NCBI GenBank assembly: GCA_015075745.1
Contig: JABTTW010000001.1
Location: 2,170,001 to 2,234,000, forward strand
Source of the DNA: Planctomycetia bacterium
GTDB lineage: Bacteria; Planctomycetota; Phycisphaerae; UBA1845; UTPLA1
Reading direction: 5' to 3'
Length of the DNA stretch: 64,000 nt
Shown here: positions 15,888 to 24,632 of the stretch, piece by piece
Layout: each line of letters opens with the position of its first letter
Position numbering within the stretch: the stretch's first letter is position 1
Notes under the pieces: generated by a model
The model's database searches: none
What the model saw: the letters and a program-made list of their open reading frames with translations, nothing else
Told to the model about the DNA's origin: nothing
Position numbers and translations under genes: made by a program

Positions 15888-18557
15888 CTAGCGGCCGGGG
15901 GCGGCCGGGGCGCTCGTCGGTGGCCGGATCAGCCTGCCATAGTACTCGGCCATCGCGGGGAGGCGGTCAAAATGTTTCGGGCGAGTTTCGGGCGGGGCTT
16001 TTGACAGCAGGGCGTACGCCTCGCGGGCCAGCTCGAAGAGTTGGTGATTGAGATTGTCGGTCGTCCATTTTTCCGGCGGGAGGCTGGCGAAGATGCGAAG
16101 ATCGAGGAAGCGATCCTCGCCGGCGACGACCTGGAGCAGCGCTGAGAGCCGCCAGAGCGGGCGCAGGCTTTCAGGATACTCGGTGGGCACGACCTCGCCG
16201 CCGACGTATCCCCAGTCGGGGTGCTGATCGGCGAGGTCTTCGTGATTGATGCCGAGAACGGCGTAGCGCTCGGCGTTGCGGATGGCGTCGAAGGCCTCGC
16301 GCCAGTTTTCGGGCTGGTGCTGCGCGAGCATGGCGGCGAGTTGGCACCAGGCGTCTGTCTCGGCTTCGTGGGCGCGGCGATATGGGTGCGACTCGCGCTC
16401 CAGGCGGCGGTAGCAATGCGCGGCGAGGCGCTGGTCTTCGATGGCGCCGGGCCAGTCGCCGGACTGACCCTTCACAAACGCCGAAACGCGGAGGAGTTCG
16501 ACAAGCGTGCCGGAAAGCTCTTCATCGTCACCGCTAACTGCCGCGACGATGCGAGCGCGCTGGAGCAGTTCTTGATTCGCGGGCGATTGAAACTCGCCGA
16601 GGTGATCGGCGAAGACGGATTGAATGTGCTCGTCGAAGGCCCCTGCGCGAAGGGCATGCTCAAGGCAATCCAGATAGACGGCAGGGTCGTTGCGGAGCGA
16701 GGCGTAGAGGGCATTGGCCACGGGGTTGAAGGGTTTCTGTTTTGGGGACAATGTCGCGTCTAGCACCTGGCGCGCTTGCTCGGCGTCACCGGACTTAATG
16801 AGAGCGTGCGCGTATTGTTCCGCGACGTCGGAATAGACGGGGAAGACCTGCCACAGTCGCCCCCAGGCATCCGCACTTGTTCTCCATGCTGCGTGGGACG
16901 AAATATCACGGCTGGCGATCTCGGTGGTAAACGCGGCGTTTCGATAGCGGGTCTCGAACTCCTTTTCGAAGGTGAGGTTCATCTCCAAAAGATGGTATTG
17001 GCGGTTGGGGGCGCCGGTTCGGCTCGTGGCAATTGACATCACGCCGGCACCGAGCCAAAGACAATAGAGGCCCCAGAAGACGCCAGAGATTGATTGGATC
17101 AAGTTTCGGGCGGGCACGGAACTGTTTGCCGATTTCGTGTGCGCTGTATTTGAATTCGCCTGACCCATTGAAGTACTGAGGGGCTTTGATACACACAGCA
17201 GTCCGACCAGCGTCCAATACCACGCGGGCATGATCGGGCCGCGCATCGTGACGCTGGCGGTTTCGGTGACGCAGATGGCGATGAGCCCTGCGGCGAGGGG
17301 GTAGATGAGGAGCTTGTCTTCCGTGGATTTGGCGCGGCGGAGTGCCAGGGCGATGACGCCGAGCGGGAGGGCGAGGTAGAGAATCGCCGCGGGGACGCCG
17401 AGTTCCACCGCCGCCTGCACCCATTCATTGTGGGCCGTCGGGTCGTAGCCTCCGTGATAGACGTGCGGGCTGACGGCGCGGAGCGGAGCGATCTTGTTGG
17501 TCATGGCGACGATGAACATGTCGGGACCGACGCCGAGGAACGGATGCTCGCGGATCAGCTCCCAGGATTTTTCGAGATAGGTGAGTCGAAGCTGGACGGG
17601 GCCGGAGCGGACGCGATCGGGATTGGTCGCCTCGCGCACGACGTAGGCGACGCCGCCGGAGACGGCCACGATGGCAGCGAGGATGCCGGCGGTGATTCTT
17701 GCCCTGGTGGGCTTGGCGCGAATGAGCGCGACTGTGCCGACGATCACGAGGGCGGCGATGAGTCCGATGGCGGAGGAGCGCCGACCGGTGTTGATGAGGG
17801 CGGCGATGAATGCCAGCAGGACGACACCGGCGAAGATGGCGTCGCTGAGATTCCTTCGGGTCATGAGTCGGGCGGCGGCCCAAACGACGGCGATCGCCGC
17901 CCAGCAACCGGCGAGCGCGGCAGTGATGGTGATGGGGCCGATGGGCCAGGAGATGTGGGCGTAACCGACATCGCGGGCCCGGGCGAAGGCGAGCAGGATG
18001 GCAGCGGCGGCGACGGCGAGCAGGGAGAGTATGGCGGCGCGCGTCATCTGCGGTGTGAAGAATCGGGCGATGAGCATCGCCCAGACGGCACCGAGGACGA
18101 ATCGTACAAACCAACCCGCGCTGAATTCAGAATTGTCGCATACGGCCATCGAGATGGCAGACAGGATGCCGACGCCGAAGGTGCAGAAAAGGAGCCAGCG
18201 CATGGCGGGTCCGGCCTTGAATGACTCGCCGGCGGATGAGGATGCGGACTTTTCTTCACTCGACCCCTTGGCCCCTGGACCCCTTGGACCCTCGTCACCC
18301 ATCCATCGCGCCGCGGCGACGAATAGCATCATCATCCCCAGCGCGAAGATCAAAACGACATCGCGGACGTCGGCGATGCCGAGGGTGGGAATGGGAACGG
18401 TGAGCAGGTCGGCGATGGCCGCGAGCCACGGCGACCAGTTTCCCCCGGCCGCGGCGGTCTGCGGGTCCATGGGCCCGGCGCCGCTATAGAGGCAGGTCGT
18501 GCCGGCGCAGGCGAGGACGACAATCACGACCATCGCGATGGACAGGCGGCGGGGCAT
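15888..18557 (-). CDS. O-antigen ligase/polymerase-like membrane protein with TPR-like C-terminal half
   Basis: The 889-residue protein has about 12 membrane helices in its first 500 residues. The periplasmic Wzy_C signature is clear: LTYLEKSWELIREHPFLGVGPD, then TAHNEWVQAAVELGVPAAILYL. The C-terminal 380 residues are soluble and helical (YAHALIKSGDAEQARQVLDATL and similar), suggesting tetratricopeptide-like repeats in the periplasm. Such proteins join or polymerise glycans on lipid carriers, either O-antigen or protein-linked. It is the only ligase in the window and may serve the glycan pathway seen at 36-46 kb. The ATG at 18557 has a weak ribosome site. Confidence 0.82.
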   Translation of the reverse strand: MPRRLSIAMVVIVVLACAGTTCLYSGAGPMDPQTAAAGGNWSPWLAAIADLLTVPIPTLGIADVRDVVLIFALGMMMLFVAAARWMGDEGPRGPGAKGSSEEKSASSSAGESFKAGPAMRWLLFCTFGVGILSAISMAVCDNSEFSAGWFVRFVLGAVWAMLIARFFTPQMTRAAILSLLAVAAAAILLAFARARDVGYAHISWPIGPITITAALAGCWAAIAVVWAAARLMTRRNLSDAIFAGVVLLAFIAALINTGRRSSAIGLIAALVIVGTVALIRAKPTRARITAGILAAIVAVSGGVAYVVREATNPDRVRSGPVQLRLTYLEKSWELIREHPFLGVGPDMFIVAMTNKIAPLRAVSPHVYHGGYDPTAHNEWVQAAVELGVPAAILYLALPLGVIALALRRAKSTEDKLLIYPLAAGLIAICVTETASVTMRGPIMPAWYWTLVGLLCVSKPLSTSMGQANSNTAHTKSANSSVPARNLIQSISGVFWGLYCLWLGAGVMSIATSRTGAPNRQYHLLEMNLTFEKEFETRYRNAAFTTEIASRDISSHAAWRTSADAWGRLWQVFPVYSDVAEQYAHALIKSGDAEQARQVLDATLSPKQKPFNPVANALYASLRNDPAVYLDCLEHALRAGAFDEHIQSVFADHLGEFQSPANQELLQRARIVAAVSGDDEELSGTLVELLRVSAFVKGQSGDWPGAIEDQRLAAHCYRRLERESHPYRRAHEAETDAWCQLAAMLAQHQPENWREAFDAIRNAERYAVLGINHEDLADQHPDWGYVGGEVVPTEYPESLRPLWRLSALLQVVAGEDRFLDLRIFASLPPEKWTTDNLNHQLFELAREAYALLSKAPPETRPKHFDRLPAMAEYYGRLIRPPTSAPAAPGR

Positions 18558-18640
18558 GGTTGAATTGAAACGTCGATGCGGGGAAAAGTCGAAGAGAGGG
18601 ACCAGCGGCTTGGAATCTGGGGCGCTCGACAGCGGCGCGT

Positions 18641-18816
18641 AAAAAAGGAGAAACGCAGGCTGTTAAGAGCCCGCGCTTCCCACTCTCCCCTCCAAGAAGA
18701 CCGTACCGCCGAAGAGCGAATTCGTTGGCACGCTTGTCGGTGGATCCCCCGATGGGTTCGCCCTTCCCCCCCGAGTCAGGCGAACCTGAGTCCCGTTCCC
18801 CAACAGGACTCAAGGA
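18641..18816 (-). ncRNA. Candidate structured RNA or leader on the minus strand
   Basis: This 368-base gap has no gene but a strong fold on the minus strand. Reading 5' to 3' there are GAGTCC/GGACTC (18811-18788), an alternative GACTCAGG-TTCG-CCTGACTC (18792-18773, one mismatch), GGTTCGCC/GGCGAACC (18786-18755), then a terminator CGCGGGCT-CTTAAC-AGCCTGCG with flanking G/U pairs and six T (18682-18641). The first stems share bases, so two structures exclude each other, as in a switch. It lies between a small coiled-coil gene and the O-antigen-ligase gene and may be a 3' extension of the former, a leader of the latter, or a separate RNA. Confidence 0.45.
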
Positions 18817-18925
18817 ATCTTGTTTGAAGGATCACCGCACCCCCGTTTGAGGCTTCTTGTCGGGATGATTACTGGTTTCTCGAACCGTATCTCAATCAAA
18901 CTCGCAGGTATCCGGGCCGGGCGAG

Positions 18926-19186
18926 TCAGGCTTCGGGCTCTTCGAGCATCTTGCGGAGGTAGTCGTTCTCCCGCCGCGTTGCTTCCAGATCGAAGAGCAG
19001 ATATTTGATGGACAGTCGCAGATAGTCGATGGAATCGTGAAGACTGGCGACCGTCGCTTTGAGCTTTTCGTGGCGTGCCCTAGTCTGGTCGGCGAGGACT
19101 TCGAGCTTCGATCGCTCGGCGTCGGGCAGGGTTCCAATCTCCGAGACAAGTTCGGTGAGTTTCTGTTGGAAGGTGGTCTCGTCCAT
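18926..19186 (-). CDS. Small coiled-coil protein, unknown function
   Basis: An 86-residue acidic helical protein, MDETTFQQKLTELVSEIG then ERSKLEVLADQTRARHEKLKATV and RLSIKYLLFDLEATRRENDYLRKML. Heptad spacing of Leu/Ile suggests a coiled-coil dimer. A longer open frame extends upstream to 19612, but that extra part is basic and low quality, and the ATG at 19186 gives a compact product with a plausible GGCGGG upstream. I do not recognise a family. Confidence 0.6.
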   Translation of the reverse strand: MDETTFQQKLTELVSEIGTLPDAERSKLEVLADQTRARHEKLKATVASLHDSIDYLRLSIKYLLFDLEATRRENDYLRKMLEEPEA

Positions 19187-19630
19187 TGCTTCAACCCGCC
19201 TTTCGCAGTTGCCTTCGCAGTTCTGCCGCCGAGCCACCTCGGCGTCCCCTCGTGCCGGGCATCGCCTCGGCGTCGTTCGCTGCGGGGATAAAAGGCAATC
19301 GCCGTTCCCGATGTGCCGCGCGTTGAAAACGAGCAAAATTCGCGCGCAAACGCTTGTCGGAACTTCGATTATGATCGCAGCGGAGTTACCGGACGCGCTG
19401 TGGCGAATGTCCGTCTGTAGTGGCGGGTTGAGGCCGTGCATCGTTTGCGTTGATAGCGCGGGGTTTTTGATGTTTCGTTTGCGGGACAGCGAGCGATTCG
19501 CAGCGCGCAACCGCTCGGTTTGGAGGGTCCGTCGATACGGCGTAAACTCTGCCTTTTTGCGCATAACGACCGCGCCCCATCCTGCTTTGTAGTCCGATGC
19601 AGGGTGAGGCAATGACGAAGACTATTACCT
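19187..19630. other. Gap between divergent genes, no clear signal
   Basis: These 444 bases hold the divergent promoters of the coiled-coil gene and leuS. I see no gene, T-box leader, tRNA or strong hairpin, and no convincing sigma70 boxes. Confidence 0.4.
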
Positions 19631-22378
19631 ATGGATGCTCCTCACACCTATCCGCCGAGGGCCCTTCGAGAGAAGTGGCAGAAGTACTGGGACGAGAACC
19701 AGACCTTTCGCACGGCGAACCCCGGCGAAGCGGACTTCGACGCCTCGCGGCCCAAGGCATATATCCTTGATTTCTTCCCTTACCCCAGCGGGTCGGGCCT
19801 GCACGTCGGACATCCCGAGGGATACACCGCGACGGACATCCTTGCCCGATATCGGCGGATGCGCGGGTACAACGTCCTGCACACGATGGGCTGGGATGCC
19901 TTCGGACTGCCCGCCGAGCAGCACGCCATCGAGACCGGCGAGCATCCGGCGGTCACGACGAATCGCAACATCGATACGTTTCGCCGCCAGCTCAAGATGC
20001 TGGGCTTCTCGTACGACTGGCGGCGCGAGCTGTCCACGACCGACACCGGTTACTACAAGTGGACGCAGTGGATCTTCCTGAGAATCTTCAATAGCTGGTA
20101 CGACGCCGAGAAGAAGAAGGCCCGGCCGATTGCCGAGCTGCCGATTCCGGCGGATGTGAAGTCGCGCGGCGAGAAGGCAGTCCGCGCGTACGTCGATGGG
20201 CAGCGGCTGGCGTTCATCGCCGAGGTGCCGGTCAACTGGTGCCCGGCGCTGGGCACGGTGCTGGCCAATGAGGAAGTGACCAACGAAGGCCGCAGCGAGC
20301 GCGGCAATCACCCGGTCTTCAAGCGGCCGCTGAAGCAGTGGATGCTGCGGATCACGAAGTACGGCGACCGGCTCATCGAGGACCTCGAGGAACTCGACTG
20401 GCCCGAGTCGGTGAAGATCATGCAGCGCAACTGGATCGGCCGCAGCGAGGGCGCGCAGGTCAGGTTCCGCATCGACGGCCGCGATGACGTATTGGAGATC
20501 TACACGACTCGGCCGGACACGCTGTTCGGCGCGACGTACATGGTCCTCGCCCCGGAGCATCCGTTCGTCACGAAGATCACGGCTGCGGATCGCCGCGCCG
20601 AGGTGGAGGGCTATTGCCGCGAAGCCGCGAACCGCACCGAGCTCGACCGCACGGCCGACGCCAAGAAAAAGACCGGCGTGTTCACCGGCGCGTACGCGAT
20701 CAATCCGGTCTTTCCGGCGGGCGACGCGCGCGGGCGCATTCCGATCTGGGTCGCGGACTATGTGATGATGAGCTACGGCACCGGGGCGATCATGGCGGTG
20801 CCGGGCCAGGATCAGCGCGACTGGGATTTTGCCAAAGCCTTCAACCTGCCGATCATTCGGACCGTTCAGCCGCCCGCGGATTTCGACGGCGAGGCGTATC
20901 TCGGCGAAGGCGTTGCGATCAACAGTGAATTTCTCAACGGCCTCGAGGTCGATGCCGCCAAGCAGAAGATCATCGCCTGGCTGGAAGAAAAGGGCGTCGG
21001 TGTTCGGGCGATCAACTACAAGCTGCGCGACTGGCTATTCTCCCGCCAGCGATACTGGGGCGAGCCGATTCCGATTCTGCACGGGCCGGACGGCGAACTG
21101 ATGCCGCTCGATGAATCAGAACTGCCGCTCACGCTGCCGGAAATGGAGGATTTCCGCCCGACGACGCGCGAGGGCAATGACGCGAGCACGCCGGAGCCGC
21201 CGCTGGGCCGCGCGAAGGAGTGGGCGACGGTCACGCGCGACGGAAAGACGTACAAACGTGAATTGAATACGATGCCGCAATGGGCCGGTTCGTGCTGGTA
21301 CTACCTTCGCTTTTGCGAGCCGTGGAACGAGGCGCGATTTGTCGGCGCGGAGGCCGAGCGCTACTGGATGCTGTCGAAGCGCAAGGACGGCAAGCCGCAC
21401 GTCGGCGGGATCGATCTGTATCTCGGCGGCGCGGAGCACGCAGTGCTGCATCTGCTCTACGCCAGATTCTGGCACAAGGTGCTCTACGACCTCGGCGAAG
21501 TGTCAACGGTCGAGCCGTTCGGCAAGCTGTTCAATCAGGGGATGATCCGCGCGTTTTCCTATCGAGACAGCCGCGGCATCCCGGTCGGTTACGACGAGAT
21601 CGACTTCCGCGAGGAGGGGGCGATTCGCAAGACAGACGGCGAGAAGCTCGTCGGCACGGTTGAGAAAATGTCGAAGAGCCTGAAGAACGTCATCAACCCT
21701 GAAGAGGTGGTGGATGAATACGGCGCGGATTCGCTGCGGCTGTACGAGATGTTCATGGGCCCGCTGGAGGCGAGCAAGCCGTGGAACCCGCGCGACGTGC
21801 CCGGCGTGTTTCGGTTTCTGCAGCGGTCGTGGCGACTGATCGTGGACGAGAACACCGGCGCGCTCGCCGCAACGGTGATCGGCGACAAGCCGCTCGCATC
21901 GTTTGACGCCCTGGAGCGCACGCTGCACAAGACCATTCAGAAGACGACGCAGGACCTCGACCGCATGGCCTTCAACACTGCGATCAGCGCGATGATGGAG
22001 TTCGTCAACGAGGCCTATCGGGCCAAGGGTCTGCACAAGTCGCAGGCCGAGCGATTTGTCATGCTGCTCTCCGTCTTCGCGCCGCACATCGGTGAGGAGC
22101 TTTGGCAGCGCCTGCGCGGCAAAGAGTGGCGCGGCAGCATGTCAAAGGAACCGTGGCCGACCTGGGACGACAATTACGTCGTGGAGAACGAGGTTGAGAT
22201 TCCGGTGCAGATCAACGGCAAGGTCGTGGCGAAGATTCTCATTGCCCGCGACGCCGACGAGCCGACGGTGAAGAGCGTTGCGCTTGCCAACGACAAGGTC
22301 AAGGATCGCATCGGCGCGGGCCAGATCGCCAAGTGCATCTTCGTTCCCGGGCGGATGCTCAATCTCGTCGTGAAATAA
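19631..22378 (+). CDS. leuS: Leucyl-tRNA synthetase
   Basis: The 915-residue protein is a class Ia synthetase that charges tRNA-Leu in the cytoplasm. It shows [16 protein letters not shown] with the HIGH-type HVGH (58-61), [17 protein letters not shown], the CP1 editing domain with [21 protein letters not shown] and [16 protein letters not shown], the catalytic [16 protein letters not shown], and [14 protein letters not shown] (KMSKS near 679). The zinc-like insert and C-terminal domain ending in [12 protein letters not shown] complete the bacterial form. It is monocistronic; the following gene is on the opposite strand. Confidence 0.97.
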   Translation: MDAPHTYPPRALREKWQKYWDENQTFRTANPGEADFDASRPKAYILDFFPYPSGSGLHVGHPEGYTATDILARYRRMRGYNVLHTMGWDAFGLPAEQHAIETGEHPAVTTNRNIDTFRRQLKMLGFSYDWRRELSTTDTGYYKWTQWIFLRIFNSWYDAEKKKARPIAELPIPADVKSRGEKAVRAYVDGQRLAFIAEVPVNWCPALGTVLANEEVTNEGRSERGNHPVFKRPLKQWMLRITKYGDRLIEDLEELDWPESVKIMQRNWIGRSEGAQVRFRIDGRDDVLEIYTTRPDTLFGATYMVLAPEHPFVTKITAADRRAEVEGYCREAANRTELDRTADAKKKTGVFTGAYAINPVFPAGDARGRIPIWVADYVMMSYGTGAIMAVPGQDQRDWDFAKAFNLPIIRTVQPPADFDGEAYLGEGVAINSEFLNGLEVDAAKQKIIAWLEEKGVGVRAINYKLRDWLFSRQRYWGEPIPILHGPDGELMPLDESELPLTLPEMEDFRPTTREGNDASTPEPPLGRAKEWATVTRDGKTYKRELNTMPQWAGSCWYYLRFCEPWNEARFVGAEAERYWMLSKRKDGKPHVGGIDLYLGGAEHAVLHLLYARFWHKVLYDLGEVSTVEPFGKLFNQGMIRAFSYRDSRGIPVGYDEIDFREEGAIRKTDGEKLVGTVEKMSKSLKNVINPEEVVDEYGADSLRLYEMFMGPLEASKPWNPRDVPGVFRFLQRSWRLIVDENTGALAATVIGDKPLASFDALERTLHKTIQKTTQDLDRMAFNTAISAMMEFVNEAYRAKGLHKSQAERFVMLLSVFAPHIGEELWQRLRGKEWRGSMSKEPWPTWDDNYVVENEVEIPVQINGKVVAKILIARDADEPTVKSVALANDKVKDRIGAGQIAKCIFVPGRMLNLVVK

Positions 22379-22429
22379 GCCGGAAAATCGATCGCACTCG
22401 AAAGAATCCACCGGGATGACGGAGGGGAT

Positions 22430-23392
22430 CTACGACATTTCCACCAGCGCCTGTCGCAAGAGCGGCAGCAGGATTTCGTGATGACCGGTGACGTGAAGCC
22501 CGCGCCCCTTCTGCACCGGGCGGCCGATGACGTTTTCGCTGGGGCGATAGTGGCGGATCATGTCGAGATTCGCCGTGGTGATGTCGTCGAGGTTGGCGCC
22601 GAGGTTTCTCGCCACGGACACCGCCTTCAAGAACACTTCCGGTAGCAGGACTGCCGAGCCGACATTCACCCACACGCCCGCCGGCGCGCCGCCCTTCGCG
22701 CCTGCCATGTCGGCGACGACGGCGCAGATCAGTCGGAAGTCAATCGTGCTTCGGGCCGCCAGGTCGCTGTCGCAGACGGATTGATGAACGTGAATTGTGT
22801 CGGTCCCCAAGGCGACGTGCACGCTTGCAGGCATTCCCAGCCGAGCCGCGGTGGCGAGCAGGCTCAGCTTCGCGTTCGGCGGATTGGTCTGCGTCAGGTG
22901 CGCGCCCAGCGCCGCGCCCAGCCCCGCTTCCTTCGGCGCCGCGGCCAGGGCATCAGCGAAGAACTTCGGCGTCTCCTGCACCATGCCGAAGCTGCCGTCC
23001 TTGATGGTGTCGGCGACCTCTTCGCTGGTCTGACCGAAGATCGCGACCTCAATATCGTGAATCGCCGTCGCTCCGTTCATCGCCAGCGCCGTGACGAGCC
23101 CGCGCTCCATGAGGTCGCAGATGATCGGCGAGCAGCCGACTTTAACGACGTGAGCGCCGAGCGCGAAGACGACGGGCCGATCGGCGCGGCGGGCTTCGAC
23201 AACGGCCGTGACGAGTTTCTTCAGTGAGTTCGTGGCGAGATACGGCGGGAGACTCTCCCAGAAGTCGCGAAAGCTCGCGCCCTTGTCGGGAAGGCCCGCC
23301 GTCGCGTGGGCGTCGAACTTGTGGGCCCGATCGGAGATCGAGTAGGTGCGCAGGGCGGCCAAGTCGACGGGTTGATATTTTTTGCGTGCCAT
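22430..23392 (-). CDS. Deoxyhypusine-synthase-like protein
   Basis: The 320-residue protein resembles the DHS fold in its order of Rossmann-type elements: RPVVFALGAHVVKVGCSPIICDLMERGLVTALAMNGATAIHDIEVAIFGQTSEEVADTI, then LGAALGAHL, MPASVHVALGTDTIHVH and a C-terminal ARNLGANLDDITTANLDM. In DHS these segments bind NAD and spermidine, but the usual active-site lysine region is not evident here, so the reaction is unknown. GGAGCC precedes the ATG at 23392. It lies between leuS and a sigma-like factor, with no eIF5A-type partner gene nearby. Confidence 0.55.
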   Translation of the reverse strand: MARKKYQPVDLAALRTYSISDRAHKFDAHATAGLPDKGASFRDFWESLPPYLATNSLKKLVTAVVEARRADRPVVFALGAHVVKVGCSPIICDLMERGLVTALAMNGATAIHDIEVAIFGQTSEEVADTIKDGSFGMVQETPKFFADALAAAPKEAGLGAALGAHLTQTNPPNAKLSLLATAARLGMPASVHVALGTDTIHVHQSVCDSDLAARSTIDFRLICAVVADMAGAKGGAPAGVWVNVGSAVLLPEVFLKAVSVARNLGANLDDITTANLDMIRHYRPSENVIGRPVQKGRGLHVTGHHEILLPLLRQALVEMS

Positions 23393-23454
23393 AGGCTTGG
23401 CTCCGCGACCGCCGCGTGGCGATCACGGCCCACATCCTAACCGTGGCCCGAGCC

Positions 23455-24321
23455 TCAGGCCACCGCCAGCCCGCTGCCGAGTCTCGCAAGCTCCTCCTCG
23501 TCGGCCGGATGATCCCAGCCCAGCCGGCGCTCCCGCGACATCGTGCGGAGCCGGGCGAACACCGTATCCTTCTCCAGCCGCTGGGCCACCAATTCGCGGA
23601 AGCGATCTTCGCAGCGCGTGACGCGGCCGATGGAAGAGCCCGTCCGGCCGGCGACCTGTCGAATCGACGTGCGGGCCGACTCCTCGGGGATCTCCCAACG
23701 CTCGCTCATGCAGGCTTCGAGGAGCGATTGATAGTCCGCTCGTCCGAAGGGTGAGGCCTTCATCTCGCGCAGTGCGTCGCGCATCGCCGAGTCGAGTCGA
23801 TCGCGCGCCAGGTCGCCGATCGAAACGCGAGCGGCGCCGGACGGCTCATCGCCTGCTCGCCACTGCGATCTACTGCCCATCGATCGCCGCAGTCGGGTAG
23901 TCGGCTCGTTCAGGCTTTCGACCGATGGCGGGGCATCGGGCCGATGACGGTCTTCATCTGGCACGGCCCTTCGCCGGCGATGCAGCGACTGGCCGGCGGC
24001 GCGGCGCTGGGTGATGAACGGCACGCGGACGAGGGAGTCGTTCTCCTGAGCGTAGCGCCGCATGGCGAATCGAATGCGCGCGACGGCGTAGGCCCCGAAT
24101 GGCCCGTGCTGCCGCGGATCGTGTGTGCGCAGGGCCTCGGCCAGCGCGACCGACCCTTCCTGAAAGAGCTCCTCGTGCGACCGGCCGATCTTCCCGCGGC
24201 GCGCCAGGCGATCGAAATGGCGGATGGTCCAATGGACCAGCGGCAGATTCCGACGGACGATCTCCTGCTGGGCGAGGCTTAGGGAGGTGAGCGGAATCTG
24301 AGTTTCAGTCGGCAGCTTCAT
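23455..24321 (-). CDS. Sigma-70 family-like factor with an unusual linker
   Basis: A 288-residue protein with a good region-2-like block: LPLVHWTIRHFDRLARRGKIGRSHEELFQEGSVALAEALRTHDPRQHGPFGAYAVARIRFAMRR, including the DLxQEG-type ELFQEGSVAL core. It is followed by about 75 Arg/Pro/Ser-rich residues and then a helical part with a possible HTH (SIRQVAGRTGSSIGRVTRCEDRF). The linker and atypical region 4 are unlike housekeeping sigma. AGGAGG lies five bases before the ATG at 24321; a longer frame starts at 24378. It is divergent from the kelch gene, across a 311-base gap. Confidence 0.6.
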   Translation of the reverse strand: MKLPTETQIPLTSLSLAQQEIVRRNLPLVHWTIRHFDRLARRGKIGRSHEELFQEGSVALAEALRTHDPRQHGPFGAYAVARIRFAMRRYAQENDSLVRVPFITQRRAAGQSLHRRRRAVPDEDRHRPDAPPSVESLNEPTTRLRRSMGSRSQWRAGDEPSGAARVSIGDLARDRLDSAMRDALREMKASPFGRADYQSLLEACMSERWEIPEESARTSIRQVAGRTGSSIGRVTRCEDRFRELVAQRLEKDTVFARLRTMSRERRLGWDHPADEEELARLGSGLAVA

Positions 24322-24485
24322 GGCGCCTCCTAACAAGGACGAAGGGATGGACCGGCGACTCGGCACCGGCGGCCCCAAGCCGCCACCGGCAAGATCAGCC
24401 TACACTATTATACCTAACAAAAACCGAATTTCTGGCTCGAATGGAGAAATGACAGGCTGTGCGTATCCCATGGTCGCGCAACCCT

Positions 24486-24515
24486 TTGCTGGCACGATGG
24501 CTGTGTTACTATAAT
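24486..24515 (+). promoter_or_regulatory. Sigma70-type promoter of the kelch gene
   Basis: TTGCTG at 24486, an 18-base spacer and a perfect TATAAT at 24510-24515 lie about 118 bases before the kelch start codon. The rest of the gap from 24322 to 24632 shows no gene. Confidence 0.5.
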
Positions 24516-24632
24516 GGCGGGCGACAGTTTTGGAGATACACGCCGTTTGGAACGGGCCGGGGGCATGCTTGATATTCAGGGTAATCTGCTTACGATATCC
24601 AGGCAGGCACGCCAACTAAGGAGGAAATCAGG

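Noticed and set aside
18926..19612. 228-residue version of the small coiled-coil protein
   Set aside because: The upstream 142 residues are basic and irregular, while the last 86 make a compact coiled coil with its own start.
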